NCBI GenBank assembly: GCA_905479865.1
Contig: CAJQOD010000024.1
Span: 1-64,000 of the forward strand
Source of the DNA: an uncultured Rickettsiaceae bacterium
Lineage (GTDB): Bacteria > Pseudomonadota > Alphaproteobacteria > Rickettsiales > Rickettsiaceae
Direction of reading: 5' to 3'
Length of the DNA stretch: 64,000 nt
The position numbers were made by a program, and so were the translations under genes. Each line of letters opens with the position of its first letter. Position 1 is the stretch's first letter. This document shows positions 61,430-64,000 of this stretch, piece after piece. The notes under the pieces were generated by a model. The model did no database searches. It was given only the letters and a program-made list of their open reading frames with translations, and had not been told where the DNA came from.

Positions 61430-62206
61430 TTACGCCACGCTTTTTTCTTTTGCCATTATTTCTTTCGCTAAACTAATATATGCCTGCGATCCTGGGCATT
61501 TATAATCATATATAATAACCGCCTTTCCATGAGATGGAGCTTCAGAAACCCTAACGTTCCGGGGAATGGTTGTACTATATACCATACTGCCCAAACAGGA
61601 GCGAACATCTCTTTCCACCTGCTCGGTAAGGCGATTTCTATTATCATACATGGTAAACAAAATTCCTCCAATCTTAATTTTGGGGTTTAATTTCTTTTCA
61701 ACTATCTCAATTGTTTTAAGCAGATGGCTTAAACCCTCCAGCGAATAAAAATCGCACAACATCGGTATAATCACTTCATTACTAGCAACAAGCGCATTAA
61801 GCGTTAAAAGATTTAGCGAGGGAGGACAGTCGATTACAATATAATCGTATCTGTCTTGCAGAGATGACAGAAGTTCTTTTAGAATTAATTCATGATTATC
61901 CTTGTCAAGAAGCTGCATTTCAGCAACCGCTAAATTGGTATTCGAAGTTATAATCGATAAATTAGGTATGTCAGTGTGATAAATTGCTTTTTCAATAGAC
62001 GCTAACCCACAAAACAGATGATACGAAGTTATTTTTCGTTGATCTTGCATAATGCCAAGGCCACTACTACTATTGCCCTGAGAATCAATGTCAATCAATA
62101 GCACTTTCTTATCCATAACTGCAAATATCGTAGCCAAATTTACAGCGGTCGTCGTTTTTCCGACACCACCTTTCTGGTTTACAATAGATACGATTTTTGT
62201 GCTCAT
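61430..62206 (-). CDS. parA: Chromosome-partitioning ATPase ParA (Soj)
   Basis: 258 residues: deviant Walker A KGGVGKTTTAVN, IDIDSQGNSSSGLG, and VIDCPPSLNLLTLNAL. Segregates ParB-parS complexes along the nucleoid. Its start overlaps the rsmG stop by 4 bases. Confidence 0.97.
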   Translation of the reverse strand: MSTKIVSIVNQKGGVGKTTTAVNLATIFAVMDKKVLLIDIDSQGNSSSGLGIMQDQRKITSYHLFCGLASIEKAIYHTDIPNLSIITSNTNLAVAEMQLLDKDNHELILKELLSSLQDRYDYIVIDCPPSLNLLTLNALVASNEVIIPMLCDFYSLEGLSHLLKTIEIVEKKLNPKIKIGGILFTMYDNRNRLTEQVERDVRSCLGSMVYSTTIPRNVRVSEAPSHGKAVIIYDYKCPGSQAYISLAKEIMAKEKSVA

Positions 62207-62796
62207 ATAATATGCGCCACATTTATGATTTCTAAAATTTTGCCCTGATTAGACGTGATGCTATCATGAACCCTGGCATTAAACAACCAATGTTTCTTAG
62301 CTTCTAATATTTCTCTTTTATACGACTCACCCTTATGCAACAAATATTTATCTGCAATTTCAATATTTCTACCAAGTTTAAATATCTTATCAAGGTCAGC
62401 AAAAGCACGTGAGGTTACTATATCACATTTCAAATCAACGATATTCTCCACCCTATCATTAATAATTTCAACTTTACCTGAAGAACATTTGGAAGCTTGC
62501 AATAAAAACGCCGCTTTTCTTGAATCACTTTCAACTAAAGTTACTTTTTGAATACCACATACGGATAGGATGATACCAGGAAATCCCGCCCCAGAACCAA
62601 TATCTATAATTGATATATCCTTATCCTCAATAAACTTGAGAAGCTGTAGAGAGTCCAATATATGTCGCTGCAAAATTTGGTGAGTACTCTTAGGGGAAAC
62701 CAGATTTATAGTGCTATTCCACTTCAATAAAAGATCATGATATTCTATTAATTTCTGGTAAACTTCACGTGAAACAAAACTTTCTACTTCATTCAT
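62203..62796 (-). CDS. rsmG: 16S rRNA m7G527 methyltransferase RsmG (GidB)
   Basis: 197 residues with the SAM-binding [12 protein letters not shown] motif and the family [10 protein letters not shown] segment. Methylates G527 of 16S rRNA. Overlaps mnmG and parA by 4 bases each, the classic origin-linked gidA-gidB-parA-parB order. Confidence 0.95.
   Translation of the reverse strand: MNEVESFVSREVYQKLIEYHDLLLKWNSTINLVSPKSTHQILQRHILDSLQLLKFIEDKDISIIDIGSGAGFPGIILSVCGIQKVTLVESDSRKAAFLLQASKCSSGKVEIINDRVENIVDLKCDIVTSRAFADLDKIFKLGRNIEIADKYLLHKGESYKREILEAKKHWLFNARVHDSITSNQGKILEIINVAHII
62761..62776. promoter_or_regulatory. Candidate parS centromere site inside rsmG
   Basis: On the minus strand the 16-mer TGTTTCACGTGAAGTT matches the parS consensus TGTTTCACGTGAAACA at 13 of 16 positions, the left half perfectly. 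It lies in the 5' part of rsmG, near parA and parB, where parS sites commonly occur. Confidence 0.55.
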
Positions 62797-64000
62797 CTTT
62801 GAGAATATTTTGTTTTAAGATAAATAATAATAGCCGTCAACGCAGCTGGAGTAACTCCTGAAATTCTTCTCGCTGCCCCTATTGTTGCCGGTCTATTAAA
62901 AGAAAGCTTCTCTTTAATCTCTGACGATAAACTATGAATGAACGAGTAATCAACATCCTCTGGAATCGTATAACTCTCTTCTTCATTGAATAATTTGATA
63001 TCCAGATTCTGTCTCTTAAGATACGAAGAATATTTAGATTCAATCTGTAAATATTTTAAACTAGGCTGGTCTAATTTTATTAGGTCTACAAATATCTCTT
63101 TGGTTTTCGCTATGCCAAAATTAGGCAGCCCAATCAACTGATAAGCAGACTTCCTGGAACCATCTTGCGATACAGCAATACCGAATTTTGCAAGCTCACT
63201 TGTAGTAATTCTCATAGATAATAAGGCCTTCTTTGTGTATTTTATAGTTCGTAATTTACTTCTAAAAAGCTTTGCTCTTTCTGGAGAAACAACACACACA
63301 TCAATAGCCTTTTGAGTGAGCCTTAAATCAGCATTATCAGCCCTAAGGGACAATCTATATTCCGACCTTGAAGTAAACATCCTGTATGGCTCTGATGTTC
63401 CAAAATTAATAAGATCATCTATCATAACCCCTATATAAGCATCAGCCCTGGTGAGAACAAACTCCGGTTTGTTTTGGCACGCCAACGCAGCATTTATTCC
63501 TGAAATCACACCTTGAGCCCCAGCTTCTTCATATCCGGTTGTGCCGTTTATTTGGCCTGCAAGATAAAAGCCTTTAACTTTTTTTGTTTCCAAGGTTGTT
63601 TTTAACTCTCTTGGATCAACGTAATCATATTCTATCGCATAGCCTGGCCTTACAATCTTTACATTTTCCAGACCGGGAATAGTCTTAATCCATTGCTCCT
63701 GTATATCTTCTGGAAGAGAAGTGGAAATTCCATTTGGATAAATAGTCGAATCATTTAACCCCTCTGGCTCCAAAAATATTTGATGACTAATCTTGTTACT
63801 AAATCTAACCACTTTATCTTCAATTGAAGGGCAATATCTTGGCCCCACGCCCTTTATCTGACCGGAATACATGGCTGATTTATCTAGGTTAGCTCGAATT
63901 ATGTCATGTGTTTTTTCAGTTGTATTAGTGATATAACAATCTATTTGTGGTACTTCCACTCGCATCGTCATCTCGGAAAATGGCCTAGGAATCGCATCGC
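62793..64000 (-). CDS. mnmG: tRNA uridine-5-carboxymethylaminomethyl synthase MnmG (GidA), 5' end cut
   Basis: The frame is open to the window edge; the visible ~402 residues correspond to the middle and C-terminal part of MnmG (~620 residues): [66 protein letters not shown] and [15 protein letters not shown]-dependent enzyme that, with MnmE, modifies the wobble uridine of several tRNAs. The N-terminal FAD motif is outside the window. Confidence 0.95.
   Translation of the reverse strand, partial: DAIPRPFSEMTMRVEVPQIDCYITNTTEKTHDIIRANLDKSAMYSGQIKGVGPRYCPSIEDKVVRFSNKISHQIFLEPEGLNDSTIYPNGISTSLPEDIQEQWIKTIPGLENVKIVRPGYAIEYDYVDPRELKTTLETKKVKGFYLAGQINGTTGYEEAGAQGVISGINAALACQNKPEFVLTRADAYIGVMIDDLINFGTSEPYRMFTSRSEYRLSLRADNADLRLTQKAIDVCVVSPERAKLFRSKLRTIKYTKKALLSMRITTSELAKFGIAVSQDGSRKSAYQLIGLPNFGIAKTKEIFVDLIKLDQPSLKYLQIESKYSSYLKRQNLDIKLFNEEESYTIPEDVDYSFIHSLSSEIKEKLSFNRPATIGAARRISGVTPAALTAIIIYLKTKYSQR

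Overview
The window is an AT-rich, densely packed bacterial chromosome segment. It looks like an obligately or facultatively intracellular alphaproteobacterium of the Rickettsiales type. The reasons are the low GC by eye (not computed), the adjacent ugd-dnaE pair (a Rickettsia-like order from memory), the mnmG-rsmG-parA-parB order, a probable IS982-type transposase at the left edge, and palindromic repeats of the kind known in Rickettsia, one of them inside a coding gene. A lipid A/Kdo gene cluster argues against Anaplasmataceae, which lack LPS. The exact genus cannot be named from sequence reading alone.

Layout. 1-5.2 kb: edge of an insertion sequence, a transporter-histidine kinase fusion, a cold shock gene with a structured leader, and a DEAD-box helicase. 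5.3-5.6 kb: tRNA-Arg(CCG) and tRNA-His(GTG) flanking a palindromic element. 5.7-9.5 kb: DsbA-like thiol oxidoreductase, M48 protease, acetoacetyl-CoA reductase, M15 peptidase. 9.8-14.1 kb: a sensor kinase, then envelope genes cpoB, a YfgM-like gene and bamB. 14.1-21.3 kb (minus strand): a cytosolic class 3-type lipase, an alpha/beta hydrolase and an overlapping run lpxL-lpxK-waaA-DUF374-aspartate aminotransferase. 21.4-24 kb: methyltransferase, mlaA, mlaC. 24-28.7 kb (minus): pepP-ligA-nadC. 28.8-33.6 kb: iscX, recA, fabG-acpP-fabF, a glycosyltransferase-like membrane protein. 33.6-36.7 kb (minus): GNAT and AsmA-like proteins. 36.8-41.6 kb: ugd-dnaE. 41.6-43.5 kb: an accessory patch with a repeat, a MazEF-type toxin-antitoxin pair and a Fic-MerR fusion with its own operator. 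43.5-47.3 kb: typA, a 36-residue membrane protein, cupredoxin-FTR1-yciB. 47.5-51.6 kb (minus): mdh, rho, M32 carboxypeptidase. 51.6-55.4 kb (minus): an ABC importer with two substrate-binding proteins. 55.6-57.5 kb: an orphan VWA protein. 57.8-64 kb (minus): tatB, ettA, transaldolase, parB, parA, rsmG, mnmG (cut by the window end).

Most genes are housekeeping: lipid A and Kdo addition, outer-membrane assembly and lipid asymmetry (bamB, mlaA, mlaC, cpoB, AsmA-like), fatty acid synthesis, replication and segregation. The parts worth most attention are the repeat family shared by about 9.5, 41.6 and 54.2 kb, with the last copy splitting the signal-peptide region of a binding-protein gene in frame; the Fic-MerR fusion with a near-perfect dyad inside a promoter that predicts a leaderless mRNA; the VWA orphan; the cytosolic lipase; and the palindromic element between the two tRNAs. 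I found no CRISPR array, prophage or clearly new multi-gene defence system.
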